Assembly: GCA_001414485.1 (NCBI GenBank)
Contig: LLEY01000038.1
Coordinates: forward strand, 1-64,000
Direction: 5' to 3'
Length of the DNA stretch: 64,000 bases
DNA from: Calycina herbarum
Lineage: Eukaryota > Ascomycota > Leotiomycetes > Helotiales > Pezizellaceae
Shown here: positions 22,619 to 34,399 of the stretch, in pieces
Numbering within the stretch: the first letter of the stretch is position 1
Layout: each line of letters starts with the position of its first letter
Notes under the pieces: generated by a model
Seen by the model: only the letters and a program-made list of their open reading frames with translations
What the model was told of the DNA's origin: nothing
The model's database searches: none
Position numbers and translations under genes: made by a program

Positions 22619-23971
22619 TATGAATAACTACGGGGCGAGTTACGTGAACGGAAGAAACAGTATCAACAAAAACGAACGGAAAAAGAGTGTGGGAGCTGAA
22701 AGCAGGTGAAGAGCTCTTCTGTTTTGTTTTGAGGGACTACCCCAAGTATATGTACCGATTTACGTAGGCAAAGTTTCCCATAGCCGATATGACAGACCCT
22801 TAGGCATTCTATGCCATGTTCTTCGAGATGGGGTGGGAGATTCGCTGCACTGCATGCCGAATGGGTGGACCTGATTGGAGACGCGAAAGGGATTTAGATT
22901 GGTCAAACCATGAAAACCAACCAGGAAGTTCTGCTTCGCATTGCTCGAAACCAAGAACCCACGTCTAGCGAGCCGCCGAGCAACAACAAAGCCAACTTTG
23001 GTGCCCCATCCCACGGGCTCAACGCATGACATTTCATCTCAATGGGGGGTGGTGGGGGTCTCCTTCACCTTCCCGACGATTTTTTCAGCGGAGAATTCAC
23101 AGCCCTGGCGGTATCATCAGCAGAAACAGTGGGCGAGGAAGGAAGGAAACTCAGCCTATTGGATGTTTGGCGTCCCTAAAACAGCTATCCTTAATCTTCC
23201 AAATCGCCAGAAACAGGAGCAACATGGGCCAGGGTTCAGTATGATCGACGTGTTGTGGATCGGGCGCAGAATCGCAGACGTTTAAGTGTGGATCCTGCAA
23301 GTTTATGCCAACGTCCAGCCGTGCTGGCACACGCTTGGGCTGGCACCGACTTTCCCCTTGCTTTTTGGGAGTTGAGATGAAAGATGGTCCTGACTTGGCT
23401 TGACAGGTTGTTCTAATCCAATTAGCTTCGCCAAATCAAGGGTACCTGGACGACTCTGAAACGCAGTACGGGAAATCTCTCAAAAGCGCAAGCCAGCTCA
23501 CCAGCTACGTGGATGAATAAGAACAGTGCAATGTATGAAATATCTTGGAAGGCTTTCATCCATTGTTGTATGATTCATTGCAATTGTACGATGATGAATG
23601 TTTTGTGGTGTTGGATTGAAGTGAGGTGCGAGGCTCGCTTATCTAGCGTCTTTCTCGTCTTACAGGTGCGGATCTATTAGCTCTTTCCTCCCACTATTCT
23701 AAATATACACACCCCTGTCGCCGGTCTCGTCCAGCCCATTTGCTTATCGCGACTTCACCATCGCGGCTCTTTTTTTTCCATCTCGCAGCGAACCTCCAAT
23801 TCTTTTCGGTTCCTGCTGACTCTAGCGAACACTGCCTCTTGTCGAGACTCGGGACAAATCACTTTCGATCGCTTTTGGAGTTTATACTTTCTCCTCTACC
23901 TTGCGCCTTCTCTCTGAACTCATCACCAATCTGACTCATCCACAAGTGGTCTATAATATACGTATAATACG
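22619..23971. other. Divergent intergenic region (GH76 / P5CR)
   Basis: About 1.35 kb of promoter and 5' UTR sequence. The C/T-rich stretch from 23690 to 23950 resembles a pyrimidine-rich fungal core promoter and leader for the reductase gene. A 114-codon frame at 22941-23285 has no recognisable features and I do not call it. Confidence 0.5.
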
Positions 23972-24950
23972 ATGGCTTCAACAAATGGCACTTCGGTGCC
24001 AAGAACAGGGCTGATTTTAGCCATCATCGGCTGTGGTATGTACTAAGTCAATTTTCCTTGGTCAAATGTTTTGATTCTGTCCTCACAACTTTGACAGCGC
24101 ATCGTGCTGACTTGTCTTAAAAGGTACAATGGGCTCAGCTATTCTTTCCGGGGTCATGGAATCGTGTGCTCGGTCGCTTGCCGCAGGTGAAAAACCAAGA
24201 ATTTCACATTTCATTGGGACGGTATCCAGTCAAACCTCAGCAGATGCCCTGCAGAAGCGGTTTTCCAGGTTCGGAGACAGCTGCAAGGTTTCTCGGGACA
24301 ATGTTTCTAGCATGCAGGCCGCGGACATCGTCATGCTTGGATGCAAGCCTTATATGGCAGAAAAGGTGCTCAAAGTTGAGGGAGTCGGCGAAGCTTTGAA
24401 AGGAAAATTGATTATCAGTGTTTTGGTTGGATCTCCTGTCGAAAAGTTGGCAGCTTTCATCGATTCAACCGCACCGGCCAGCGATTTTTGCATCAAGAGA
24501 GTCATGCTCAATATTGCTGCTGAGTTTGGGGAATCCATGGCTGTCATCGAGACCACTTCAATGCCTGAATATATGGAAGAAGAGTCGGACTGGATCTTTC
24601 GCCAAGTGGGCGTCACTGCACCCGTGGCACCAGAGCTCTTTGATATTGGCGGAATAATAGCCGGTCCCGCTAGTGCTTTTTTGTCTGTGGCTTTTGACGG
24701 CATTTTAGACGGTGCAGTAAGCCAAGGTCTTAAGAGAGCCGACGCGAGGAAAATGTTGACGCAGTCGTTGGTTTCCCTGACCAAACTGTTGGAAAATGGG
24801 GAGCATCCAGCTGTGCTAAGAGAACGATACTCCAGTCCAAAAGGCACAACCATTGCTGGATTGCTATCCTTGGAAGAAGACAGAGTTCGATATGCGTTTA
24901 GCAAAGCAGTTATTCAGAGTTCCAAACGAAGCGAGGAGATTGGCAAATAG
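23972..24950 (+). CDS. PRO3: Pyrroline-5-carboxylate reductase
   Basis: Two exons, 23972-24035 and 24124-24950, with an 88-nt GT-AG intron; 296 residues. The intron falls inside the Rossmann glycine loop: exon 1 ends AIIGCG and exon 2 continues TMGSAILSG. The NADPH-binding half contains VMLGCKPYMAEKVL. The C-terminal dimer domain has AGPASAFLSVAFDGILDGAV and the signature SPKGTTIAGL. The enzyme reduces P5C to L-proline, the last step of proline synthesis, in the cytosol. Length and motifs are normal for the family. No transit or signal peptide is visible. Confidence 0.95.
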
Positions 24951-26159
24951 ATGGTTCACGTAGATTTAGAGTAGATGGTTGGTCTTGCGACCTTTTGTTA
25001 TTTCACGCAAAGAATTCCATATTACCATGCTGGAAGTTTTGGTATTTCTCTTTCTCTCCTTTCCTTCTTTGCAGTACCAATATCACCGTCCAATTTTTTC
25101 TAGCTGAGAAATGTCGCGATGATATTTCTCGAGGCATCATTCGTCCTCGGTTAAGGGTTCGTACTTTATGTGTACCGTCTTCCACGCAATTACGACAGAT
25201 ATTGCTTCGATGACGAAAAAATGGATATTGATTTATCTTGTAGGACCTCCTACGGCTTTTTCAAATACAAGGCATCGATGAGTGTACGAGGCCTTTCCTT
25301 TGTGGCCTTTTGTGACACAAATGTGGTAAGTTGTACCAGTCACGGTAACTTCAGGTTGCACATAAAATCCAAGACATGAGAATAACTCGAATCAGATTGC
25401 AGCAATCTGTATAATCTCTCAGCTTTAATTTGAAAAGGTTTCACAAAGTTTACCACCGTCGTCATGATGCAAAACGGCATCGGTCCGCTGGATACAGACT
25501 AAACTTTTTGGGATTTCCTGGGATGGGATGAGAGATCACTTCACTATGTTGGGTTTGCTTTCAATTTCCTTTCTTTAACATACAGTATAAGGAAAACTGT
25601 TCTCATTACTCTTATTACGGACTCGTCGATCCCACAACTGACCCAGGACGATCCCCGCGCAGCGCGCTGGAGGTCATGTCCGCGTTACGGTCCTCATTAC
25701 CAAAGAATGGTTGTACAAAGCAGCCTCTTCGAGCTGTGAGGTCCCGTATACACAATGTAGCACTTGCTCTTGTAGATCCCCTCGGCTTGGGAAATTGTAA
25801 CCTCCTCTTGTGTTTTGTGTGAACTATAGCTGATCATCATCAAACCAGATACCCAATGACGACTCGAAGAGAAAAAAGTGGCTTCATAACTAATATTAGG
25901 TTACTACATGTTCCTTCGATCGCGGAAGAGTAACACTTTGAAAGCAAGTCTTTCGGACTGCTTTTTCCGGATCATAGAAGGACAAACCCGCCAACCTCCA
26001 GTGGCAAGTTCTCTTAGTCAAGGCGTTGTGTCCCATATTCCGATTTTTCGGTTTACTTCATATTGGTTGTTTCGTTTCTTACTTATTTTGAACTTCCAAC
26101 ATTGATCCTCTTCGTTTCTTCGCCGCTCATATTGACTGATTGCGGTTTCGAATTCGAGA
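24951..26159. other. Intergenic, P5CR to carboxylesterase
   Basis: About 1.2 kb, mostly ordinary composition. No convincing coding frame, RNA gene or repeat was found. Confidence 0.5.
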
Positions 26160-28831
26160 ATGAAGTCACTCACATTGGGCCTCGTCGCCCTTTCTACATT
26201 TAGCATACTCTCCAATGCTAGTGTTGTGCACATCACAGTCTCAGATGGAGACATAGAAGTGGGCTTTGCCACTGAGCAAGAGAGCTCATCCAACTCCCCT
26301 AATTCGACCCCACAAGGGAATTCCAGAAACTCGTCAACAAAACCAACCCCGCATGTTCAAGTTGTCAACCTTGATTATGAATTCCACGCCGGAAATCTCA
26401 CAGTAAGTATGAAAAGCAAAACTCCCATATCATGAGTTCAGTATGCTGACCAAGAATTCCAATCTAGGAAAGTGGAAAGTACCTATGCTTCAAGAATATC
26501 CCATATGCTCAGCCGCCACTAAATGAATTTCGTTGGCTCCCCCCGGCGGATGTAGAAGAAGTTCGTGAGGAAGTGAACCATGGTTCCAAGTCCTATATTT
26601 GCCCTCAAATCAATCCAGGCTGGGCAGCAAAGGCAACCGAATTTGTTTCTGGCTTCAACAATAAAACCTGGGATGACAAATGGAAAGTTCCGATAAACTC
26701 AAGTCAATATGGTGCTATTCCGAAACAAGATGACTTAGGTAATGTCCTTCTTTTTGACTTTCTTTCATGTGCTAATTGTGGGGGCTTCAGTCAACGAGGA
26801 TTGCTTAACACTTGATGTTGTGCTTCCCGTGCCAGTGTGGGAGAACAAAGATTTCTATAAAGGTAAGTCTGTTCAACTTACTCAGAGCCAAGATGATGGA
26901 GGACTAATCTGTGAGAAATAGCTCCTGTAGTGGTATGGATCCATGGTGGGGGTTTCACAGCTGGTTCAAAGGATCAGCACGGAAGCCCGGAGGGTCTTCT
27001 AGAAGCTGCTGGTAAAGATGGGAATGAAATAATCTTTGTATGTTACAAATTAACCTTCCTTTTAAAAAATTTCCTAACCATATTTTGAGGTGGCTATGAA
27101 CTATCGACTCGGGGCTTTCGGGTGGTTAGGTGGCGATAAATTCAAAGAGCAAGGCGGCCTACCGAATCTCGGACTTCATGACCAAAACTTTGCTTTGGGT
27201 TGGGTGAAGAAATACATTGAGCGTTTTGGTGGTGACTCTCAGAGGTATGTTCTGTCAGGATAATTTCATACTTCCATTTTGCTAACAAGACTACAGTGTC
27301 ACAGTCATGGGACAAAGTGCCGGCGCTTCATCCATTCTACATCATATCACTTCTTATGGAGGAGACCAAGATCTTGGACCACCAGATTTTGATGCTGCCA
27401 TCATCCAAAGTCCGGAATTCTTCCCACAGGCAAACGCTACACAGGATGACGACACCTTCGCAGCCTTCCTCACTTTAACAAACTCTACAGACCTTCAAAG
27501 TCTCACTGGAAAGAACTCCTCGGTACTCATTGCCGCAAATGCAAACCTAATTTGGAATTCTCCGTACGGCTTTTTTAACTTCGGACCCACGGTTGATGAT
27601 CGATATGTCCCAGATCTCCCAGGGAGACTTCTCAAGGATGGAAAGTTCCATAGTCACATTCCACTTTTCCTGGGCCACGAAAGACTTGATAGCCTCATCT
27701 TTTCACCCCCCTGGATTCGATCAAACAAGGCTTTTAGAGATGAGATCGAGCAAACTTATCCCGGGATTCCAAATTCTACGTTGGGTTTCATTGCGAACAA
27801 TTATACTATTCCCGTTCCCTCAAAAACTGTCCCAGCTCAACTTACCCTGATGGCGGTTTCAGATATCCTCAACGTAGGCTACCTATCCTTCATTTATTTC
27901 CTGGTACCATGAAACATATTCTAACGAGTTAAACAGCATATTGGTATCGAGTGCAACAACTACTATTTGACCGAGGCCTCTCTCAAAGCTTCATCATCCA
28001 CACCGGTCTGGAGATACATTTTCAATGCTCTCCCAGCAGTTCACGATTACGATATCGGATACACTGTAACCATCTCCCTCCACTACTCCTGCCACATCAC
28101 TAACATATCCCCAGTTCTTCCCCAACAAAGGTCCCATCCAACCGGTCAACGAATCGCTCGCTCACTTCTTCCAACAATCCCTCGTGAACTTTATCCGCGA
28201 CCGAAATCCAAATCCAGAGGGTCAAGCCAAATGGGATCAATACGAACTGAACAAACGACGAGTAATGAACTTGGGCAAGAAAGATCAACTCCTCCCTGAT
28301 TACACATGGGAATCAAGAGATGACACTATGCTTAGAGAAAAGTGTGCATTTTGGCAATCTTCTCCCTTTTATCCCCCACTTCCAAAGCCTAAGGAACCGA
28401 AGCAACCGAAGCAACCGAAGCAGCCTCCCAAGGAACCAAAAGAGCCAGAGTTACCACCGAAAGAACCAAAAGAACCACATTTCCCACCGAAAGATCCAAA
28501 TAGAAAGCCAGACGAACCTAGACCCAGACCTCAGCCTCCCTTCGAGCCACCCTTTGAACCAGCGCCATATCCCAAGCCTGAGCCTGAACCAAGGCCAAGG
28601 CCCGATCTACCTGAACCAAAACCAGAACCTCCCTTCCATCCATCCCCAAAGCCCAAGCCAGAACCCGAGCCATTGCCAACTGATCCAGGACATGAGCCAT
28701 TGCCAACAGAGCCCGAGCCAGAACCAACAGAGCCGGGTCCAGAGCCGAAACCCGAGCCGACGGAGCCAAATCCAGAAGATGGTGAGAATAAATTCGTGAT
28801 GCAATATCCCGATTATAGGGGCCTAGTTTGA
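26160..28831 (+). CDS. Secreted type-B carboxylesterase with Pro-rich charged tail
   Basis: Eight exons by splice reading: 26160-26402, 26468-26738, 26791-26862, 26922-27037, 27090-27244, 27297-27873, 27937-28065 and 28115-28831. The joined frame is 759 codons plus stop. A signal peptide ends near SNASV. Family marks in order are FKNIPYAQPP, NEDCLTLDVVLP, VWIHGGGFTAGS (oxyanion hole) and MGQSAGAS (nucleophile Ser293). Then comes GHERLDSLIF, where Asp417 sits in the place of the usual Glu, and VHDYDIGYT (His514). The fold would end near residue 600. After that about 140 residues consist of PKEP, PKQP, PEPEP and PTEPEP repeats, ending with MQYPDYRGLV. Such a tail is not normal for type-B esterases and may be a wall-interacting spacer. 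It likely hydrolyses esters outside the cell; the substrate is unknown. Confidence 0.85.
28390..28790 (+). repeat. Coding repeats: Pro/Glu/Lys tail of the esterase
   Basis: Degenerate 9-18 bp units coding PKEP, PKQP, PEPE and TEPEPEP repeats. Charge shifts from Lys-rich (start) to Glu-rich (end). The reverse strand and other frames stay open here only because of the repeat composition. Confidence 0.85.
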
Positions 28832-29268
28832 TGTGAGGGTTGGAATGGAGTGGTTGGGTTTTAGGGGATTAAATTGAAATTCTTTTTCGTACAATGGGTT
28901 ATTGAGTATACGTGGGAAGGTTAGTCACCGAGATTGAGAAATGAAGTTCGTTTTAATGAAATATATCTGCTTTGAGACTTTTCCCCCTAATTACTCCCAT
29001 TAAACTAGTCTATGTCAACAAAATCTTTTGGACAAGTGAGTGGTTGAGCATAAGCTAAGGGAAAGTAACGTCTGTGGTGCCTCCCACCCAAAACCTTGAA
29101 CTCACAACTCGACAATACGGAAACATGACTCACAAATCCATCCCACAGTGACATTATTTCGAGCCCAATCCTCGACATGCAAGACAGAAAAGCAATGGAG
29201 CTAAGAGATAAAGGAAATAGGGAATAACTTCAAACATCCCTGACAAGTAAGATATCAATCAGCGCTTC
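28832..29268. other. Intergenic, convergent
   Basis: 3' flanks of the esterase and of the first DUF3176 copy. Nothing else seen. Confidence 0.5.
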
Positions 29269-30129
29269 TCAGTTCGTGGCATCCATTCCCTCAACTTTCC
29301 TCAGTTTTATCCTGTCACCAACATCCAATCGAACCTTCACCTTCTTGGACGCCTTCTTCATATCTCCTAGACTCAAACCCGGGAGAAGAGAGTCATCTCG
29401 GTCTGTTCGAGCTCTGTCGTTCATGGCGGCAAAAAGCAGGGGAAGCGATGAGGTTTTCCAAATGTGGTAATGGCGGCTACTCCACTTTACCACGAGAAGG
29501 AAGAGTGAAGTTGCGGCAACATGGAAAGTGATTGGTATGAAAAATCGCCGGTCCACTGCAACAACTGTAACTGTGGGGTTGTGTTAGTAACACTGATCTA
29601 CATATTATAAGGGTCAAAAATAAAAGAAAGGAGAGCCTTACCCCCGATCGCGATGACGAGCTAAGTTGGCCATTGGAAGTACTTCACCGCGACTGGCATC
29701 ATCCAAATGTGCAATCTCTGAGATTTGGAGTTTTCTTTTCCTGCAAAAGAGCCATTTCAGCTGGGCGGTTCCTTCGCATAACGGTATCGATAGGGTGGTT
29801 TTGATGACCACAATAAGGACCGATACAAGCGAATTGGGGCTGATTGGGAGGTTCCAAGGCCGTCCCTCTCTAAGATAGAAGTAACCATATAGAAAACCCA
29901 GTAGAATGTTTGTCACTGCGCATGAGATCAACTCCTGCTTCCACGATCTGACTAGTTCTCGAAATCCCGGACATTTGAGTCCAAATTGATGAATCGTGGT
30001 GGATGATGAACTTTCTTCTGTCGACACAGCCTTGCTTGCTTCGAAGGGCAACAATGGGAATGCATCCGAGTGTCTGATGATTTTCGGTAGCTCGCTGGAG
30101 TGATTATCCGGCTTTGGCTTGCACGACAT
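29269..30129 (-). pseudogene. DUF3176 membrane protein, copy A, centre deleted
   Basis: The N-terminal part (30129 to about 29640) gives the DUF3176 opening: WKQELISCAVTNILLGFLYG (membrane segment 1), then WNLPISPNSLVSVLIVVIKT, QLKWLF and HLDDASRGE. A GT donor follows at the same place as in copy B. Then, instead of about 985 nt of extracellular region, the sequence jumps to the C-terminal part (29556-29269): DRRFFIPITFHVAATSLFLL (last membrane segment), WKTSSLPLLFA and a basic tail. With the natural donor the two parts are out of phase for each of the three nearest AG acceptors. The gene therefore looks like a deletion remnant of its tandem neighbour. A short functional protein from an odd splice cannot be excluded. 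Confidence 0.7.
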
Positions 30130-30338
30130 TGTGTTCTAGGGGCGGGATGGCAGTTGGATGTTCTATTGAACGGAAAGGGAAAAAATGACGATCGAGGCAT
30201 GTCGTACAAGAACTTTGATTTATTGTTGGCACAGCGGTTCAACACCAACGTGCCTCGAGTCTTCCAATCCCCACGCCGACCTCTGAAGCAATAAATTTGA
30301 TAGGGGGTACTTGAAGCAGTCCTTGCCGGAAGTTCATA

Positions 30339-30358
30339 TATACATGCAATAAACCGAG
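30339..30358. repeat. Shared upstream motif, DUF3176 copy A
   Basis: TATACATGCAATAAACCGAG, identical to 33084-33103. It lies about 210 bp upstream of the start of copy A and marks the tandem duplication of the promoter region. Confidence 0.8.
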
Positions 30359-30966
30359 AACATGCCGCATTCGGAAGGTTGCACAAGTCGAATCATTTCG
30401 CCACCGAACTCCAGCAGACTCCAGTTTAGGGATGCAACAACTCCTAATGAACATGATATCATGACTTGGTAACTCGGTAAGTCGATGAAGAATTACAGGT
30501 CGCTCAAAGAGCAGCAAGAGAGTGAAGACAATTCATTATCAAATAGGTTGCTTCAAGGGACATCCAATGCGTGTTTGAATTCTTGCTCGTTCTCTAATGC
30601 CGAGAGTAAAATCTTAGAAACAGGACCACGAGATAAAAGAAACCTATGGCCAGTTGATGCTTAAAACACGAAGCGAACCTCCTTTCAATAATTAACGACC
30701 AGAAAAAGCAGGATGGAAATGACAGAACGAGTACTAGAAACAAACAGATGAAAGAGTACCAAGTATAGAAGTAGAAAGAAGGGCCCCCAATTTTGCCGGA
30801 CAGAATAATCCCTAGCCTCTCCCAAGCTTCACCTGGTCTCTTCAAAAGAACATTATGTAGAAGAGTATGAGAAGCATAATTAGATGAACGGATAAATGAA
30901 AGAATACCGCGGATAGAAACAAAAGAGATATCTCGAAGATTCACAGATGAACTCCCAGACCAAACA

Positions 30967-32937
30967 TTACTTCGTCGCTGCCTTTTCCTCAACATAGGGG
31001 GTTAGTTTGATTCCATCACTATCGTCCATGTGAACAGTCACTCGCTTAGCTGCCGCCTCCATATCTTTCATCCGCAATCCTGGACTAAGAGGAGAATCAT
31101 GATTCGAATCGAAATTAGGCCCTCGAGTGAGTGATGCAAATAAAAGTGGGAGAGATGATGATTTCCACACATGATAGTGCCGACCCCTCCAGATGACTCC
31201 CAGGAGGAAAATCATCGACAAGCCGACATATAGACCAAGAGGTATAAAGAATACCATTTGACGATCAATGGCAGTTTTCCAGGAGTATGCTCTTCCATAA
31301 GCAAAACCCTGACATATTTCCTTGTTGGTTCGGAAGTGGTTCGTGAGCAATGTTGCTAAAGATTTGAAAGACGCTTCTACTCCGTTGCTGTGTAGATGAT
31401 CGCGAATGGTCTCATTGTCGAGTATAGCTTGTATTGTGGAACTAAAGCGACCAGAAGTTTCGAAATCAATCTCGTAAGGGCAGAAGTTTTGTAACGCGGG
31501 TTGGGAGGCCTTATTATCGCAAAGACGGGGGGTCAGAGACCACGATTTGGTACCCCGGATTAAATCAGCATCGAGAATCGTTTGGTTTTCAATGAGGCTG
31601 TTCTTATCCCCTTGGAGAACCCCAATAGTTCCACTCATTTGAAGAGCGCAATAATATACGGTGCACTCGATGGCAGAAATATTGGTCTTGTTTGGCCCCA
31701 AAGCTTCGATGGCGGTGAAGTTCACTGCCCCTTGTATGCTGGCCAAATCTGGGTGTAAGAGAGGAATTTCCGTAGAAGCCTCAATGTTTGTTGCTTCAGG
31801 CTGACCATGTAGCGTGATATTGTATGGTGAAGTAGAAAGGGAATAATCGCATGGCGGTGAGTGACATTGCGAAAGTTGCGTCTCTGAGCCATTGTTCGAG
31901 TCGGTTATCAACAAAAGATTGCTAATTTCAGCACAGCGACTGCAAACCCCAAGAGTTATGTATTTCTCTTCGAAGCGACAAATGCCAGTTGAACAGATGG
32001 GCTGAACTTTTGCGTTGGGTTGAGGTTGAAGAAGCCCTATAAACATCGCTGCTTCGGTAGATAATGAAGGACCATCACTGACAGCACTATATTGCGGTCG
32101 AATATCATTATAACCTGTCGCACAGATCGGGACTAATGCATTCGCAGCTCTATCTTCCCAAAGTTGGAGGTTGTTTGTACTGCTTGCTGTGTAGCAGGCC
32201 CAACGAGATAGGACAGGAGTGGAAAAACCAAACCAATAAGGGCAATGAGATTTGATCTGTACTTAATTTTGTTAGTAAGCCACGATTTGGAAGGGAATGG
32301 TAAGTGTGATCGTGATTGAACAAATGTAATTGGCTTACCCCCAAGTTTGCCATTTGGTTAAAATGAACCATTTGGTCAATCCAACGAATCCACCTGCGGT
32401 AGCGTCATCGAAGCGAGCCATTTCTCGAAGAGTGAGATGTCTCCTCTTTAAAAGTACCCATTTCATTTGAGATATACCACTGGAAAGGGGCGTTTCCATG
32501 AAATTTTTGATGGAGGTAATCGTGACTGAAATAATAAAATTGGGGTTGATACGGAGATTCCAAAGTGTTCCATTTTTATCCTTGAAGTAAAAGACCACAA
32601 ATAAGAGCAGACCAAAAGAAGATGACCAGTGTATCAATTCGACTTTCCACAACCAAAGGATCTGCCAAAGCTGAGGGTGTTCGATTTCTTCGACAGGAAT
32701 TTCTTCGACATTTACTGCTTTAGGTGGCAGCAATGGGAATGAATCTGTGTGTGTGGTGTATCCGATTCCTTCGCTGGCATGACTTGGAAGTTGCTGCAAC
32801 TCATTGCCGAGTTCGATCGGGCTTGGTTCTTCAACACCACCTTTGGACGGCATGTTTATGTTTGTTGGGTTTGGAGACAGATTGGTAGAGAACAAGTATT
32901 CATTGCGAGAACTGTGAGACCATGAGGTTGGCCTCAA
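30967..32937 (-). pseudogene. DUF3176 membrane protein, copy B, with an apparent frameshift
   Basis: Exon 1 runs from 32937 (or better 32853, MPSKGGVEEP) to 32339, then an 82-nt GT-AG intron (32257-32338). The join reads QTWGSNLIALIGLVFPLLSY, the second membrane segment, then LVGPATQQAVQTTSN, a typical DUF3176 course. That frame ends at TAG (32133-32135). The neighbouring frame continues the protein as WEDRAANALVPICATGYNDI and runs open to 30967, with the Cys-rich ectodomain (ICSTGICRF, GVCSRCAE), the final membrane segment (VFFIPLGLYVGLSMIFLLGV) and WKSSSLPLLFASL. One missing base (or two extra) near 32160 is needed to connect them. I tested nearby GT/AG pairs and none restores the frame with a normal-size intron. 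Function of DUF3176 is unknown. A sequencing error would make this an intact gene. Confidence 0.7.
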
Positions 32938-33083
32938 ACACTAAATGGAATCTTGTTCTAAACCAAAAATGGCGACCACAAACGGCTCATTGCTTTCCCA
33001 ATTGGGGAAAATATTTCATTTGAAGCACAGCATTTGATGAAATACCCATTGGAATAACAAGTAACCAAGATCCATCATTTGTG

Positions 33084-33103
33084 TATACATGCAATAAACC
33101 GAG
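33084..33103. repeat. Shared upstream motif, DUF3176 copy B
   Basis: TATACATGCAATAAACCGAG, the same 20 bases as at 30339-30358. It lies about 150 bp upstream of the longest start of copy B. Confidence 0.8.
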
Positions 33104-33790
33104 CGCGAAACATTATTTTGAAAACACCGCATGGTGCTCATAGGAAATATATCTTCCTCCAAGAAACAGTAAGATACGAGTGTGAATCGTTGCTTTGGTC
33201 AAATAAAACAGTGATGTTTGGATATATATGTCAATGAGAGCTGAAAGTATGATATAATAACACTTCGAACATGCTTGCATGATTGTAGACAGAATAGATA
33301 TGGAGAGGTGACACCGCGAACTTCTCCTCCAAATCACGCCAAGACGGAAAATCACATACTACCCCTCGAAGGCCATGCAACGATACTTGGGAGATTGTTT
33401 GCTATCGTGGCTATGTTGAGTGTATGCAACAGCAATAGGAGAGAATGAAGAGGCGGTGGCGGTGACAGGATGGAGCGCAACGGTTTGTGCGATGAAGCTC
33501 TAAAGCACGCCCATGGAAACTTGCATGAAATTCTCGAGGCAAAACTTGCTCATGGCCAAAGAAGGAAATTCAGTTCTGAAAATGGCAAGAAAATGCCAGA
33601 TTAAGTAATAACACACGATGGGTATATATGAACGATGTAGTGTACAGCGGGGGGTTGTAGTAGAGATGATCCCCATATGGAAGGTATTCGCGTGTCGATG
33701 GGATGTCGTGCTCCCCAGTCCAGCCTCCTCTTGACCCCAAAGAATACCCGAAGGAAATCGTACTCCGAAAAGAGATTTATATGTTCCATC
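33104..33790. other. Intergenic, no gene seen
   Basis: Between the DUF3176 copy B promoter and the GPI-protein stop codon. Short frames only. Confidence 0.5.
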
Positions 33791-34399
33791 TCAAAAAACA
33801 CCCAAGCCGGCGACTCCAAGTATGAGAGCTAACATCATCCCCACCCCAACCATATTCCTCGTCCCTGCAGCCTTTTTATCACTTGTAGGCGGAGGAGCAG
33901 TCGAATTCGAGGCTCCAGGCATATAGCTCACAAAACACTTCCCCTCGACACCAGGCGCCATACCCCCCAAGCACGACATGAAGTTTACCGCCGCCGCTGC
34001 ATCCGAGATGTTGCAATATGCAAATCCACAAGGCCCGCCCGTCACACCGTAGCCCGAACTAACAAAGACATCGACATTTCGACTCGTGCAGCAAGTTTGA
34101 AAAACAGAGGGTGCAGAAGAATTTGTGGAGAGGACATCGGTGCCTGTGCTGCTTGCTGTGAAGTTTGTAGAGATAACGCAGGATCGTCCTGGGCCCCTCT
34201 TGAGGTATTCGGGCTTCGCGAGGGTGATGTCGCTTGCACTACTGCATGTGGCGATGTCCGGAATGTAACCATTCGCACCGGGCATGCAGGCGTAGCCCAC
34301 CGATGTAGATGGGCCAACTACCACAGAAGCGCATGCCATTATGAGTGTGGTGATGATATCGAAGATAAAGGCAACGAGAGAAGGCTTCACCGAAGTCAA
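33791..34399 (-). CDS. GPI-anchored cysteine-rich surface protein
   Basis: Single open frame of 202 residues. The N-terminus has a hydrophobic stretch (SLVAFIFDIITTLIMACA) usable as a signal peptide; an upstream exon with a better one is possible. The mature part has nine cysteines (YAC, ATC, SCV, TCC, GPCGFAYC, SCLG, KCF) and N-glycosylation sites (NFT, NSS, NIS). It ends with a small-residue linker (ASNSTAPPPTS) followed by a hydrophobic tail (GVGMMLALILGVAGLGVF), the layout of a GPI-anchor signal. Such proteins sit on the plasma membrane or wall. I recognise a common ascomycete type but no defined function. Confidence 0.75.
   Translation of the reverse strand: MTSVKPSLVAFIFDIITTLIMACASVVVGPSTSVGYACMPGANGYIPDIATCSSASDITLAKPEYLKRGPGRSCVISTNFTASSTGTDVLSTNSSAPSVFQTCCTSRNVDVFVSSGYGVTGGPCGFAYCNISDAAAAVNFMSCLGGMAPGVEGKCFVSYMPGASNSTAPPPTSDKKAAGTRNMVGVGMMLALILGVAGLGVF

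Noticed and set aside
22941..23285. 114-codon frame between GH76 and P5CR
   Set aside because: No recognisable features and it lies in a likely double promoter.
30594..30995. 133-codon minus frame with hydrophobic stretches after DUF3176 copy B
   Set aside because: Out of frame with copy B, overlaps its 3' end, no family resemblance; probably UTR sequence.
32135..32250. Extra intron to explain the frame change in DUF3176 copy B
   Set aside because: Tested GT/AG pairs either give 31 nt introns, wrong phase, or remove the conserved membrane segment.
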